NCBI RefSeq assembly: GCF_001402875.1
Contig: NZ_CP012946.1
Span: 2,086,001-2,150,000 of the forward strand
DNA from: Blastochloris viridis
GTDB lineage: Bacteria > Pseudomonadota > Alphaproteobacteria > Rhizobiales > Xanthobacteraceae
DNA: 64,000 nucleotides
Direction of reading: 5' to 3'
Below are positions 29,542 through 42,865 of this stretch, one piece after another. Within the stretch, counting starts at the first letter, position 1, and each line of letters opens with the position of its first letter. A program made the translations under genes and the position numbers. A model generated the notes under the pieces. It was given only the letters and a program-made list of their open reading frames with translations. It was not told the DNA's origin and did not search any database.

Positions 29542-30492
29542 TCATCGTTTGGCCGCCCGCGCCGCCCGCAGCCGCACGAAATCGTCGCCGGCATGGTGCG
29601 AGGAACGGGTCAGCGGACTGGCCGAGACCATGAGGAAGCCCTTGGCATAAGCGACGGTCTCGAAACTCTTGAATTCCTCCGGCGGAGCGAACCGCGCCAC
29701 CGGGTGATGCTTGCGGGTGGGCTGGAGATATTGGCCGACGGTGATGAAGTCCACATCCGCGGCGCGCAGGTCGTCCATCACCTGCAGCACCTCGTTGCGC
29801 TCCTCGCCAAGGCCGAGCATGATGCCGGACTTGGTGAACATCGCCGGATTGATCTCCTTGACCCGCTGCAACAACCGCAGCGAGGCGAAATAGCGCGCCC
29901 CGGGCCGCACGGTGAGGTATTTCGACGGCACGGTCTCCAGATTGTGGTTGAAGACGTCCGGCCCCGCCTCGACCACCACCTCGACCGCCCCGTTCTTACG
30001 CAAGAAATCGGGGGTGAGCACCTCGATGGTGGTTGCCGGCGCCCGGACGCGGATCGCCCGGATCACCGCGGCGAAATGGCTGGCGCCGCCGTCCGGCAGA
30101 TCGTCGCGGTCGACCGAGGTGATCACGACGTGGGCGAGCCCGAGATCGGCCACGGCGTTGGCGACATTGTCCGGTTCGGCCGAATCGAGCGGCCCCGGCA
30201 GCCCGGTGCGAACGTTGCAGAACGCGCAGGCTCGGGTGCAGGTGTCGCCCATGATGATGAAGCTGGCGTGCTTGTGCTCCCAGCACTCGCCGATGTTGGG
30301 GCAGCCGGCCTCCTCGCACACGGTATGCAGCCGGTTGCCGCGCACCACGGCGTTGGTCTTGGCCCAGGCGGCCGAGCCCGGTGCCTTGACCCTGATCCAC
30401 TCCGGCTTGCGCTGGACCGGCTGGTCCGGACGGTGCGCTTTTTCGGGATGGCGCGGAGGTGGCGCGTTCAGCGCGTCGATAAGCACGACCAT
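29542..30492 (-). CDS. lipA: Lipoyl synthase
   Basis: A 316-residue radical-SAM enzyme that inserts two sulfurs into octanoyl groups on E2 and GcvH proteins. The radical cluster motif is C-T-R-A-C-A-F-C. The auxiliary cluster that is sacrificed as sulfur donor has its Cys in [12 protein letters not shown]. The C-terminal R-S-S-H-H-A-G-D carries the conserved Ser. It lies in the same direction as the lipoate-dependent pyruvate dehydrogenase genes, and its product modifies the lipoyl domains of PdhB and PdhC encoded nearby. Confidence 0.97.
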   Translation of the reverse strand: MVVLIDALNAPPPRHPEKAHRPDQPVQRKPEWIRVKAPGSAAWAKTNAVVRGNRLHTVCEEAGCPNIGECWEHKHASFIIMGDTCTRACAFCNVRTGLPGPLDSAEPDNVANAVADLGLAHVVITSVDRDDLPDGGASHFAAVIRAIRVRAPATTIEVLTPDFLRKNGAVEVVVEAGPDVFNHNLETVPSKYLTVRPGARYFASLRLLQRVKEINPAMFTKSGIMLGLGEERNEVLQVMDDLRAADVDFITVGQYLQPTRKHHPVARFAPPEEFKSFETVAYAKGFLMVSASPLTRSSHHAGDDFVRLRAARAAKR

Positions 30493-30643
30493 CAGGATAC
30501 TCCCGCCGGGCGGCGCCGGCCTTTCAGCGCGCTCCGCACGCTCAAGGTCCGACTGTCATAAGTTCGCGCCACCGCCGCGGCAAGGACACGCGACCACGTA
30601 CCGCTCCGCCGTTCGATCAGCCGAGGCCGCGACTCGGTTCATG

Positions 30644-32077
30644 TCAAATGTTCAGCGCCCGGCCGTAGGCATCCAGCACCGATTCCTTCATGGTTTCGGA
30701 CAGCGTCGGGTGCGGGAAGATGGTGTGCATCAGCTCCTCTTCCGTCGTCTCCAGATTCATCGCCACCACGAAGCCCGAGATCAGCTCGGTGACCTCGGCG
30801 CCGACCATGTGGGCGCCGAGAAGCCGCCCGGTTTTGGCATCGAAGATGGTCTTGACCAAACCCTGGTCCTCGCCCAGCGCCACCGCCTTGCCGTTGCCGA
30901 CGAAGGGAAAGCGCCCGACCCGCACCTCGAAGCCCTGCTCCTTGGCCTTGGCCTCGCTGAGCCCGACCGAGGCGATCTGCGGGTGGCAATAGGTGCAGCC
31001 GGGAACCATGCGTCGGTCCAGCGGGTGGGGATAGCCGCCGGCAATGGCCTCGACGCAGATGACACCCTCGTGCTCGGCCTTGTGGGCGAGCATCGGCGGG
31101 CCGGCGACGTCGCCGATGGCATAGAGGCCGGGGACATTGGTGCGGCACATGTCGTCGGTGACGATGGTGCCGCGTGCGGTCTTCACCCCCAGCGCCTCCA
31201 GGCCGAGGTTCTCGATATTGCCGACCACGCCGACCGCCGCGATCACCCGCTCGAAGGTCGCGGTGCGCGGCGCGGTGCCATCGTCGATGTGGGCGGTGAC
31301 GCTGTCCTCGGCTTTTTCGAGCTTCGTCACCTTGGCGCCGGAGATGACGGTGATGCCGGCCTTCTCGAACGCCTTTCGCGCGAAGGCGGCGATCTCGGCG
31401 TCCTCGAACGGCAGGATCTGCGGCAGCACCTCGACCACGGTCACCTCGGCGCCGAATGCCCAGAAGAACGAGGCGAACTCGATGCCGATGGCGCCGGAGC
31501 CGATCACCAGCAGCGATTTCGGCACGCTGGCAGCCTTCAGCGCCTCGAAATAGCTCCACACCAGCTTGCCGTCGGGCTCAAGGCCCGCCAAAGCGCGCGG
31601 CCGAGCCCCGGTGGCGATGATGATATGCTTCGCCGTGTAGGTGCCATGGCCGAGCACGCCCTTGGGCGGCGGGGTCTGCGGCTCGACGGCGGGCTTCGAC
31701 GGCGCGGCGACCTCAATCTCGCCGGGTGCGGTGAGCCTGGCCTCGCCCCAGATCACATCGACCTTGTTCTTCTTCATCAAGAAGCCGACGCCGGCGTTCA
31801 TGCGGCTCGCCACCGCACGCGAGCGCTTGACCACCGCCGGAAAGTCGAATGTCGCGCGCTCGGCGGAAAGGCCGAACTCCCTGGCGTGCTGGATGTTTCG
31901 CAGCACTTCGGCCGAGCGCAGCAGCGCCTTGGTCGGGATGCAGCCCCAGTTCGAGCAGATGCCGCCCAAGTGCTCGCGCTCGACGATCGCGGTCTTGAGG
32001 CCCAGTTGTGCCGAGCGGATGGCGGTGACGTAGCCGCCGGGGCCGGCGCCGATGATCAGGACGTCATAGGGGGGCAT
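30644..32077 (-). CDS. lpdA: Dihydrolipoyl dehydrogenase (E3)
   Basis: A 477-residue flavoprotein that reoxidises dihydrolipoyl groups and passes electrons to NAD+. FAD binding is seen in I-G-A-G-P-G-G-Y-V at the N-terminus, and the redox disulfide is in G-G-I-C-S-N-W-G-C-I-P. The NAD motif is V-I-G-S-G-A-I-G-I-E, and the C-terminal catalytic pair lies in A-H-P-type H-T-I-F-P-H-P-T-L-S-E. About 20 extra residues after position 130 (Pro-rich) are mildly unusual. It follows pdhC by about 90 bp and completes the pyruvate dehydrogenase set. Confidence 0.96.
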   Translation of the reverse strand: MPPYDVLIIGAGPGGYVTAIRSAQLGLKTAIVEREHLGGICSNWGCIPTKALLRSAEVLRNIQHAREFGLSAERATFDFPAVVKRSRAVASRMNAGVGFLMKKNKVDVIWGEARLTAPGEIEVAAPSKPAVEPQTPPPKGVLGHGTYTAKHIIIATGARPRALAGLEPDGKLVWSYFEALKAASVPKSLLVIGSGAIGIEFASFFWAFGAEVTVVEVLPQILPFEDAEIAAFARKAFEKAGITVISGAKVTKLEKAEDSVTAHIDDGTAPRTATFERVIAAVGVVGNIENLGLEALGVKTARGTIVTDDMCRTNVPGLYAIGDVAGPPMLAHKAEHEGVICVEAIAGGYPHPLDRRMVPGCTYCHPQIASVGLSEAKAKEQGFEVRVGRFPFVGNGKAVALGEDQGLVKTIFDAKTGRLLGAHMVGAEVTELISGFVVAMNLETTEEELMHTIFPHPTLSETMKESVLDAYGRALNI

Positions 32078-32164
32078 GGGGGCTCCGGGTTCGCGGCCGG
32101 GTCAGCGCTCGGCTTCCAAAGCGGCGGCTTTGCGTTCCAGTTGGTCCAGGGGCCGCGGTTGCTC

Positions 32165-33523
32165 CTAGACCAGCATCGTCACCGGCGCCTCGATGTAGCG
32201 CTTGAAGGCGTCGAGCAGCTTGGCGCCGATCACGCCGTCGACAGCGCGGTGGTCGGTCGACAGCGTGGCGCTCATCATGGTGGCGACCGCGAGCTGGCCG
32301 TTCCGCACCACCGGGCGCGGCTCGCCGGCGCCGACCGCCAGAATGGTGGCGTGGGGCGGGTTGATCACCGCAGCGAATGCCTTGATCCCGAACATGCCGA
32401 GGTTCGACACCGCGGTCGAGCCGCCAGTGTACTCCTCCGGCAACAAATGCCTTGCTTTGGCTTTTGCTGCCAAATCTTTCATTTCGTTCGAAATAGCCGA
32501 TAGCGACTTTCGCCCGGCATCGCGCACCACCGGGGTGATCAGCCCGCCGGGGATCGCGACCGCGACGCCGACGTCCGCCTGCTTGTGGCGCAGCATCGCG
32601 GCTTCCGTCCAGGTCACGTTGGCGTCCGGCACCCGCAGCAGCGCCATCGCCAAGGCCTTGATGATGAAATCGTTGACCGACAGCTTGAAGGCCGGTGTGC
32701 CGTCCTGGCCCTTCGGGGCGTTGGCGTTGATGGTCTCGCGCAAGCTGAGCAGGGCGTCGAGTTCGACATCCCGGGTCAGGTAGAAATGCGGGATGGTGGT
32801 CTTGGCCTCGGTGAGGCGCCGCGCGATCACCTTGCGGAGATTGTCGTGCGGCACCTGTTCGAACGAGTCCGGCGCGAACAGCTTCCGGATCGCCGCGTCG
32901 GACGGCCCGGCCGGCGGCGCCTGAACCGGGGCTGCCGGAGCCGGGGCCGCCGCCGGTTGCGAGGCCGGGCCGGCGGCCCGCGCCGCCTCGACATCGCGCA
33001 TCACGATGCGGCCGTGCGGTCCTGACCCGGCGACCGTGCCGATATCGAGGCCGGCCTCGCGCGCCAGCCGGCGCGCCAACGGCGAAGCAAACACCCGGCC
33101 GTTGGGCTTGGCGGTGCCAGCCTCCGGGGCGGCCTTGGCCGTCTTTGCCGGCGGGACCGCTGCGTCTGGCGCGTCCGGCTGGGGCGCGGCTGCGGCGGGC
33201 TGGCCCGCACCATCGCCGGCGGGAGCGGCCGAATTTGGCGCGGCCTTGGGCTCGGCCGACGCCGCCGCTGCGACATCCTCGCCCTCCCCGGCCAGAATGG
33301 CGATCAACTGGTTGACCGGCACGTCGGTGGTGCCGGCCGGCACCACGATCTTGGCGAGCACGCCGTCGTCGACCGCCTCGACCTCCATGGTGGCCTTGTC
33401 GGTCTCGATCTCGGCGAGAACGTCGCCGGTCTTGACGGCATCGCCCTCATTCTTCAGCCACTTGGCGAGGTTGCCCTTCTCCATCGTGGGGGACAGCGCG
33501 GGCATCAGGATGTCGATGGGCAT
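32165..33523 (-). CDS. pdhC: Dihydrolipoamide acetyltransferase (pyruvate dehydrogenase E2)
   Basis: A 452-residue E2 core subunit. Residues 1-80 are a lipoyl domain with the modified Lys in E-T-D-K-A-T-M-E-V, followed by a long Ala/Pro linker. A peripheral subunit-binding domain (S-P-L-A-R-R-L-A-R-E) starts near 140, and a catalytic acetyltransferase domain ends the protein with the D-H-R-A-V-D-G active site. It accepts acetyl groups from E1 and makes acetyl-CoA. The frame is open far upstream, but the ATG at 33523, 8 bp after the pdhB stop, gives the standard start M-P-I-D-I-L-M-P-A-L-S. Confidence 0.96.
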   Translation of the reverse strand: MPIDILMPALSPTMEKGNLAKWLKNEGDAVKTGDVLAEIETDKATMEVEAVDDGVLAKIVVPAGTTDVPVNQLIAILAGEGEDVAAAASAEPKAAPNSAAPAGDGAGQPAAAAPQPDAPDAAVPPAKTAKAAPEAGTAKPNGRVFASPLARRLAREAGLDIGTVAGSGPHGRIVMRDVEAARAAGPASQPAAAPAPAAPVQAPPAGPSDAAIRKLFAPDSFEQVPHDNLRKVIARRLTEAKTTIPHFYLTRDVELDALLSLRETINANAPKGQDGTPAFKLSVNDFIIKALAMALLRVPDANVTWTEAAMLRHKQADVGVAVAIPGGLITPVVRDAGRKSLSAISNEMKDLAAKAKARHLLPEEYTGGSTAVSNLGMFGIKAFAAVINPPHATILAVGAGEPRPVVRNGQLAVATMMSATLSTDHRAVDGVIGAKLLDAFKRYIEAPVTMLV

Positions 33524-33531
33524 GGTGCTCT

Positions 33532-34944
<1,413 letters not shown>

Positions 34945-34973
34945 GACGAAACACCCGTGCGATGGAGATGAAA

Positions 34974-35035
34974 GCTAGAGCATTTTCCGCAACAGCAGGA
35001 ACCGATTCTGCGAAAGGAAATGCGACAAACGAAAC
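34974..35035 (+). repeat. Dispersed intergenic repeat, copy 2
   Basis: It begins GCTAGAGCATTTTCCGCA and contains CTGCGAAAGGAAATGCG, matching the minus-strand element at 5237-5292. Its head and tail can partly pair (GCATTTTCC with GGAAATGC). It lies in the 155-bp gap between pdhA and pdhB, so the leftward pdh transcript would carry it. Confidence 0.75.
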
Positions 35036-35099
35036 ACTTGGAGCACCCCTCCGCGTCGGTCGGGCCGGTCGCGCTCCGACCCGCCTGACGCGCGAACGC

Positions 35100-36209
35100 T
35101 CACCGCAGCACATCGGTGTACAGTTCAGACGGATCGGGCGCCGGATCGTGGGTGGCGAATTCGGCTGCCTCGTTGACGATGGCGCGCACCTCGGCGTCGA
35201 TCTTCTTGACGCCGTCTTCGCTTGCCCAGCCATTGTCGATCAGGCGGGCGCGCACCTGCTCGACGGCGTCGCGCTCATCCCGCATCTTCTGCACCTCGTC
35301 CTTGGCGCGGTATTTGGCCGGGTCGGACATCGAGTGGCCGCGATAGCGGTAGGTCAGCATTTCCAGGATGAACGGACCCTGGCCGGAGCGGGCGTGCTCG
35401 ACCGCGCGCAGGCCGGCGGCCCGCACCGCCCGCACGTCCATGCCGTCGACCTGCTCGCCGGGGATGTCGAACGAGATGCCGCGCCGGGAGAAGTTGGTCT
35501 GGGCCGAGGCGCGGTTCACCGAGGTGCCCATGGCGTATTTGTTGTTCTCGACGATGTAGACCACCGGCAGTTTCCACAACGCCGCCATGTTGAAGCTCTC
35601 GTAGACTTGGCCCTGGTTGGCGGCGCCGTCGCCGAAATAGGTCAGGCTGACCCGTCCGTTGTCGCGGTAGCGGCTGGCGAAGGCGAGGCCGGTGCCGAGC
35701 GAGACCTGGGCGCCGACGATGCCGTGGCCGCCATAGAAGCCCTTCTCGATCGAGAACATATGCATCGAGCCGCCCTTGCCCTTGGAATAGCCGCCGCGGC
35801 GTCCGGTCAGCTCGGCCATCACCCCGCGGGCGTCCATGCCGGCGGCCAGCATGTGGCCGTGGTCGCGATAGCCGGTGATGACCTGGTCGCCGGGCTTCAG
35901 GCACATCTGCATACCGACCACCACCGCCTCCTGGCCGATATAGAGGTGGCAGAACCCGCCGATCAGGCCCATGCCGTACATCTGGCCGGCCTTCTCCTCG
36001 AAGCGGCGGATCAGCAGCATTTCGCGGTAGGCGGCAAAATCCTCCTCGCGGCTGAACTCGGCCGGCGCGGCGGCCGCGGCGGCCCCGGTTCCGTCAGCCG
36101 AATCGGAAATTGGCGCGGCGGCCGGCTTGGCTGCCTTGTCGCGGGCGGGCGTGGCTCCTGCGGCGCTCTGTTTGGCGACAGCCATGCGGTTCTCCCGGGA
36201 ATGTACCAT
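35100..36209 (-). CDS. pdhA: Pyruvate dehydrogenase E1 alpha subunit
   Basis: A 369-residue E1 alpha subunit. After an Ala-rich leader of about 55 residues comes the catalytic domain: M-L-L-I-R-R-F-E-E-K, G-F-C-H-L-Y-I-G-Q-E-A, and H-G-H-M-L-A-A-G near the cofactor. The thiamine diphosphate motif G-D-G-A-A-N-Q-G-Q-V-Y-E follows, and R-Y-R-G-H-S-M-S-D is the phosphorylation-loop region. It binds thiamine diphosphate together with PdhB. It leads the pdhA-pdhB-pdhC-lpdA series and is separated from pdhB by 155 bp that include a dispersed repeat. Confidence 0.96.
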   Translation of the reverse strand: MVHSRENRMAVAKQSAAGATPARDKAAKPAAAPISDSADGTGAAAAAAPAEFSREEDFAAYREMLLIRRFEEKAGQMYGMGLIGGFCHLYIGQEAVVVGMQMCLKPGDQVITGYRDHGHMLAAGMDARGVMAELTGRRGGYSKGKGGSMHMFSIEKGFYGGHGIVGAQVSLGTGLAFASRYRDNGRVSLTYFGDGAANQGQVYESFNMAALWKLPVVYIVENNKYAMGTSVNRASAQTNFSRRGISFDIPGEQVDGMDVRAVRAAGLRAVEHARSGQGPFILEMLTYRYRGHSMSDPAKYRAKDEVQKMRDERDAVEQVRARLIDNGWASEDGVKKIDAEVRAIVNEAAEFATHDPAPDPSELYTDVLR

Positions 36210-36272
36210 CGGAAGTTATAGTTCGTTTTGCGACGGAACCAATCCTTGAACGGCGGTCTGCCCACGCGGGAT

Positions 36273-36626
36273 TCAGCGGACGGCGGCGTTGCGCTCGGCT
36301 ACGCCGGTCGCGGACGGCCGCTTGACCAGCACCAGATCGTTCGGGTGCGCCCAGTTGAGCAGATCGCGGGCGCGCTCGTCCAGCATGTCGGGGTCGAGGC
36401 TCTGCGGCCGCAGCAGCGCGACCTTCTTCTCCATCGCCAGACGTTCCGCCCGCACCGCGTCGAGTTCCTCGTGCAGCCGGGCCATCTCGATCTCGAAGCC
36501 GCGCTTGGCCTGCAGGCCGTGATCGCCGTTCCAGCCGTGGAAGGCGAAATAGGCGATACCCGCCGCCGTCACGCTATACAGCAGCAGGATGGACAGGATG
36601 CGGCGAAGCAGGGGGCGGACGACCAT
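36273..36626 (-). CDS. FtsB/DivIC-type septum formation initiator
   Basis: A 117-residue single-pass membrane protein. A short basic N-terminus and a hydrophobic segment (I-L-S-I-L-L-L-Y-S-V-T-A-A) precede a coiled coil (E-M-A-R-L-H-E-E-L-D-A-V-R-A-E-R). It ends with the conserved P-Q-S-L-D-P-D-M-L-D-E-R-A-R region. Such proteins bridge FtsL and FtsQ in the divisome. Its place between eno and pdhA is standard in Rhizobiales, which strengthens the call. Confidence 0.9.
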   Translation of the reverse strand: MVVRPLLRRILSILLLYSVTAAGIAYFAFHGWNGDHGLQAKRGFEIEMARLHEELDAVRAERLAMEKKVALLRPQSLDPDMLDERARDLLNWAHPNDLVLVKRPSATGVAERNAAVR

Positions 36627-36681
36627 GGCTCAACTTCGCAGGCCGCGGTTGACCCCCCGTTAACAAATCCGGACACGAACC

Positions 36682-36869
36682 CCGGCTCGCGCTTCGCCCG
36701 ACCGGGATCAAAGATCGTCGTCCCGGGCAAGCCGCGAAGCAGCACGACCCGGGAGAGAGCTGTCATCCCGGACAGGCGGCGAAGCCGCGCGATCCGGGAT
36801 CTACGGCAGGAAGAGGTGCCTTGTTCTGCTGACGATCCCGGGTCTCGGCTTCGCCGCGCCCGGGATGAC
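36682..36869. repeat. Cluster of REP-like palindromic units
   Basis: At least three, probably four, GC-rich palindromes stand in a row in the eno-ftsB gap. Their approximate spans are 36682-36707, 36721-36753, 36762-36800 and 36834-36869. Each has CCCGG-type arms and a centre with GGCTTCGCC or its complement. Their alternating orientation resembles the REP clusters of other bacteria. They may stabilise or end the eno transcript. Confidence 0.75.
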
Positions 36870-36897
36870 GCGCTTGGATCAGCAGCGCTCGCCGTTC

Positions 36898-38238
<1,341 letters not shown>

Positions 38239-38358
38239 TCATACAGGATCGCAAACGCCGAGGAAACCCGTACGCCCTTGGCATCCCACGCATTCAGCGT
38301 GCCGGACGTCCCCAAAACCCTGCTTTCGTGGAGCAGAACTGTCGGATAGGACGGGTTC

Positions 38359-38811
38359 ATGACAACAGAAACACATCTTCAGCTCGGCCGTCATGTCGCC
38401 CTGCCCGCCTCGCCCGACCAGGCGCTGCTGGAGCGCGTGCCGAACCCCCACGCCGATACCAACTACGTCGCCCGCTTCACCTGCCCGGAATTCACCTCGC
38501 TGTGCCCGGTGACCGGCCAGCCCGACTTTGCGCTCCTGGTGATCGACTATGTTCCCGGCGACTGGCTGGTGGAGTCGAAATCGCTGAAACTCTACCTCGC
38601 CTCGTTCCGCAACCACGGCGCCTTCCACGAGGACTGCACCATCGCGGTTGGCAAGAAGCTGGCGAGCCTGCTGGAGCCGCGCTGGCTGCGGATCGGCGGC
38701 TACTGGTTTCCGCGCGGGGGCATGCCGATCGACATCTTCTGGCAGACCGCCGCGCCGCCGCAGGGCCTGTTCATCCCCGACCAGGGCGTGCCGCCATATC
38801 GCGGGCGGTGA
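38359..38811 (+). CDS. queF: NADPH-dependent 7-cyano-7-deazaguanine reductase QueF
   Basis: A 150-residue single-domain QueF that reduces preQ0 to preQ1 in queuosine synthesis. The nucleophilic Cys is in [12 protein letters not shown], the family motif E-S-K-S-L-K-L-Y-L is intact, and H-E-D-C supplies the acid. Tgt and QueA, which use preQ1 next, are encoded 6-8 kb downstream on the other strand. No preQ1 riboswitch was recognised in the 180-bp gap to eno. Confidence 0.95.
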   Translation: MTTETHLQLGRHVALPASPDQALLERVPNPHADTNYVARFTCPEFTSLCPVTGQPDFALLVIDYVPGDWLVESKSLKLYLASFRNHGAFHEDCTIAVGKKLASLLEPRWLRIGGYWFPRGGMPIDIFWQTAAPPQGLFIPDQGVPPYRGR

Positions 38812-38919
38812 GGTTCGCGTCAGATGTCTTCGGACGGCCCCGGGGCGCGGGCCTGCGGCCCTTGCCCCGACAGGCTGGATTGCAGGATTCTGCATCGGGC
38901 AGAATAGAGGGCGCGAAGG

Positions 38920-40352
<1,433 letters not shown>

Positions 40353-40382
40353 TTACGCAAGTGAGCTGCGAGGTGTGCCACC

Positions 40383-40598
40383 TCAGCCGCCCTGCCGGGC
40401 CAGCACGATCTCGACGGCATCGCCCGGCACCAAGGTCACCTGGTCCCAGTCGGCGCGCCGGACCACCGCGCCATTGACCGCGACCGCGACGCCGCGGCCG
40501 CCCTCGGGAATGTCGACATGCTCGGCGATCAGGGCGGCGAGCGAGGCTGAGCGCAGCGGCGCCTCCACGCCGTTCAGGCGGATGGTTGGTTCAGCCAT
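40383..40598 (-). CDS. thiS: Sulfur carrier protein ThiS
   Basis: A 71-residue ubiquitin-fold sulfur carrier. It ends in the required Gly-Gly (V-L-A-R-Q-G-G), which is adenylated and converted to a thiocarboxylate. The G-D-A-V-E-I-V segment precedes it. It is the first gene after the TPP riboswitch and about 60 bp ahead of thiG. The enzymes that load sulfur on it (ThiF-like) are not in the window. Confidence 0.93.
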   Translation of the reverse strand: MAEPTIRLNGVEAPLRSASLAALIAEHVDIPEGGRGVAVAVNGAVVRRADWDQVTLVPGDAVEIVLARQGG

Positions 40599-40680
40599 GA
40601 ATGGTCTCCGGCGGGCCTGACCGCGACCGGCGGCATGCAGACAAGCGCTGTAACGACGAGCGTTGTTTCGCTGGCATCTG

Positions 40681-40759
40681 CGCCTCCCTTCGCTGGCATG
40701 ACCCAGACAGGTTCGATGGGTGTGATCTCAGCCGCACGGACAGCGCGGCACCCCAGGCG
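40681..40759 (-). promoter_or_regulatory. TPP riboswitch (THI box) controlling thiSGE
   Basis: Read on the minus strand, P1 arms CGCCT and AGGCG enclose the conserved GGGGTGC, GCTGAGA, a short variable arm, GAACCTG and ATGCCAGCGAAGGGAGG blocks in the right order. This is the classical thiamine pyrophosphate aptamer. It begins about 60 bp after the MFS gene stop and ends about 80 bp before thiS. No clear intrinsic terminator follows, so control by hiding the thiS ribosome site is likely. Confidence 0.95.
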
Positions 40760-40816
40760 TTCCAAACATCGGCGATCCTGCCACCGGCCGCAAGCCGGGC
40801 CGGCGGCTTTGCCGCA

Positions 40817-42007
40817 TCATTTGTTCGGCAGCACCCTTGGCGCCACCACCGCCAGCACCAGCAGCCCAATGCCGGAGGCAAGGAACGCCACCGGATAGCC
40901 GAACGCGGCGTGGGTCAGGCCGAACAGCACCGGCCCCATCGCGTTGCCGACGAAGAAAGCGGCGGCGAACAGCGACACCGCCAGCCCGCGCGCCGTCGGC
41001 GCAAGCTCGGTGGCCTGGGTCTGGAACATGTTGTGCATGAAATAGAACAGGCAGCCGCACACCATCAGGGTGACGATGTCGATGAACCATGGCTTGGGGA
41101 TGACCAGCACCGCCAGCATCATGGCCATGCCGATGCCTCCGATGCGGATCAACGCGGCCGGGCCGAGTCGACGGATCAGAATGCCGACGATCACGCTGAA
41201 CACGATACCGCCAACCCCGAAGCCGCCGATCAGGAGGCCGGCCTCGGTCGGGCCGCCGCCGCCATGGCTGATCAGAAAATCGGCGATGTAGGGGAACCCG
41301 CCGAACATCGAGGCGCCCTCCAGCGCCACGCAGCCGTAGAGCACCAACGCCCGCGGATTGGACAGCACGGCGCGGTAGCTCTGGGCGATGCCGGCGCGGT
41401 TCGGCCATTGCCGCACCACGCCCTGCCGCGGGCGGAGCTTCAGCCCGACCAGAACCGCGGCGATGGCCGCCACCACGCTGGCGGAGCCGAACACCGCCTG
41501 CCAACCGAACTGTTCGGCAATCACGCCGGCGCTGGCGCCGCCGACCATCTGGCCGAGGATCACCGCCGAGATGAACCGTCCGAGCGCGATCGGCCGGGTC
41601 GCCAGTTCGACGCGGTCACCGATCGCCGCCAGCGACAGCGGAATGATCCCGCCGGCGACCAGCCCGGTCAGGATGCGCAGACCGACCAGGCTCTCGAAGT
41701 TCGGCGCGAACACCGACAGCGCCAGCGCCACCGCCAGCGCCGCGGTCGCGATGCTGATCATTCGGGCCTTGCCGAGCGCATCGCCGATCGGTCCCAGGAT
41801 CGGCTGACCGATGGCGTAGGTGATACCGTAGGCGGTGGACAGCAGCGCCACGGTCCCGACGGTCTGGCCGAACACGTCGGCCAGGATCGGCACCACCGGA
41901 TCGGTGGCCCGCATGGTGAAGGCGGAGGCAAAGCCGGCAAGGCCCAAAATGACGATGAGCCGCGTCGGGTACGCGCCGGGTGCGGGGGATGCGGGGGATG
42001 CGGTCAT
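40817..42007 (-). CDS. MFS transporter
   Basis: A 396-residue major facilitator with about twelve hydrophobic segments. The loop 2-3 motif appears as G-P-I-G-D-A-L-G-K-A-R, a variant of the canonical G-x-L-a-D-R, and the N-terminal half has R-A-T-D-P-V-V-P-I-L. The pattern resembles drug or sugar efflux proteins of the Bcr/AraJ type; the substrate is unknown. It lies 15 bp after kdsA in the same direction, so it may be the last gene of the VOC / DUF1190-like / kdsA operon. The thiamine riboswitch lies just downstream. Confidence 0.88.
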   Translation of the reverse strand: MTASPASPAPGAYPTRLIVILGLAGFASAFTMRATDPVVPILADVFGQTVGTVALLSTAYGITYAIGQPILGPIGDALGKARMISIATAALAVALALSVFAPNFESLVGLRILTGLVAGGIIPLSLAAIGDRVELATRPIALGRFISAVILGQMVGGASAGVIAEQFGWQAVFGSASVVAAIAAVLVGLKLRPRQGVVRQWPNRAGIAQSYRAVLSNPRALVLYGCVALEGASMFGGFPYIADFLISHGGGGPTEAGLLIGGFGVGGIVFSVIVGILIRRLGPAALIRIGGIGMAMMLAVLVIPKPWFIDIVTLMVCGCLFYFMHNMFQTQATELAPTARGLAVSLFAAAFFVGNAMGPVLFGLTHAAFGYPVAFLASGIGLLVLAVVAPRVLPNK

Positions 42008-42022
42008 GGGCTCGGTGTGGCT

Positions 42023-42865
42023 TCAGGCGGAGCGACGCGCCTTGGCCAGGGCATCGAACGCCATCAGTTCGGCGATGAGGCCCTCGAACGCCGCCAGCGG
42101 CACCATGTTGGGACCGTCGGAAAAGGCGCGGTCGGGGTCGGGGTGGGTCTCGATGAACACGCCGGCGACGCCGACCGCCACCGCGGCGCGCGCCAACACC
42201 GGCACGAACTCGCGCTGGCCGCCGGAGGCGGTGCCGCGTCCGCCCGGCTGCTGTACCGAATGGGTGGCGTCGAAAATCACCGGCGCGCCGGTCTCAGCGA
42301 GCTGCGGCAGCGCCCGCATGTCGGTGACCAAAGTGTTGTAGCCGAACGAGGTGCCGCGCTCGGTGACCATCACGTTGGGGTTGCCGGCGCCGGCAACCTT
42401 GGCCACCACATTGGCCATGTCCCACGGCGCCAGGAACTGGCCCTTCTTGACATTGACCACCTTGCCGGTGGCCGCAGCCGCCAGCAACAGATCGGTCTGC
42501 CGGCACAGGAAGGCCGGAATTTGAAGAATATCAACGACCTCGGCCACCGGCGCGCACTGGCCGGCATCATGGACGTCGGTCAGCACCGGCAGGCCGGTCC
42601 TCGCCTTGATCTCGGCGAACACCGGCAGCGCCGCCTCAAGCCCGACGCCGCGGGCACCGCTGGCGCTGGTGCGGTTGGCCTTGTCGAACGAGGCCTTGAA
42701 CACCAGCGGCAGGTTCAATCGGGTCGCAATGTCCTTCAGCGCGAAGGCGACCTCGAGCGCGTGGTCGCGGCTCTCCATGGCGCAGGGACCAGCGATGACC
42801 GCAAGCGGCAGCCCATTGCCGAACCTGACGCCGCCGACCTCGACCACCGAATTGATTGTGCTCAT
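42023..42865 (-). CDS. kdsA: 3-deoxy-D-manno-octulosonate 8-phosphate synthase
   Basis: A 280-residue enzyme that condenses arabinose 5-phosphate with phosphoenolpyruvate to make KDO 8-phosphate for lipopolysaccharide. Motifs: I-A-G-P-C-A-M-E-S, K-A-S-F-D-K-A-N-R-T-S, and F-D-A-T-H-S-V-Q-Q-P-G-G. The last is followed by a normal G-R-G-T-A-S-G-G-Q-R-E-F. The start at 42865 has a strong GGGAGGAGGG ribosome site and overlaps the upstream gene by four bases. Upstream codons of the open frame are not protein-like. Confidence 0.95.
   Translation of the reverse strand: MSTINSVVEVGGVRFGNGLPLAVIAGPCAMESRDHALEVAFALKDIATRLNLPLVFKASFDKANRTSASGARGVGLEAALPVFAEIKARTGLPVLTDVHDAGQCAPVAEVVDILQIPAFLCRQTDLLLAAAATGKVVNVKKGQFLAPWDMANVVAKVAGAGNPNVMVTERGTSFGYNTLVTDMRALPQLAETGAPVIFDATHSVQQPGGRGTASGGQREFVPVLARAAVAVGVAGVFIETHPDPDRAFSDGPNMVPLAAFEGLIAELMAFDALAKARRSA

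Noticed and set aside
29912..32503. Open frame of more than 800 codons opposite lipA and lpdA
   Set aside because: Its length comes from GC-rich codon bias in the true genes; the product is low-complexity and spans two confirmed genes.
36682..36869. CRISPR-like array
   Set aside because: Units are palindromic, unequal in spacing and without unique spacers; REP-like repeats fit better.
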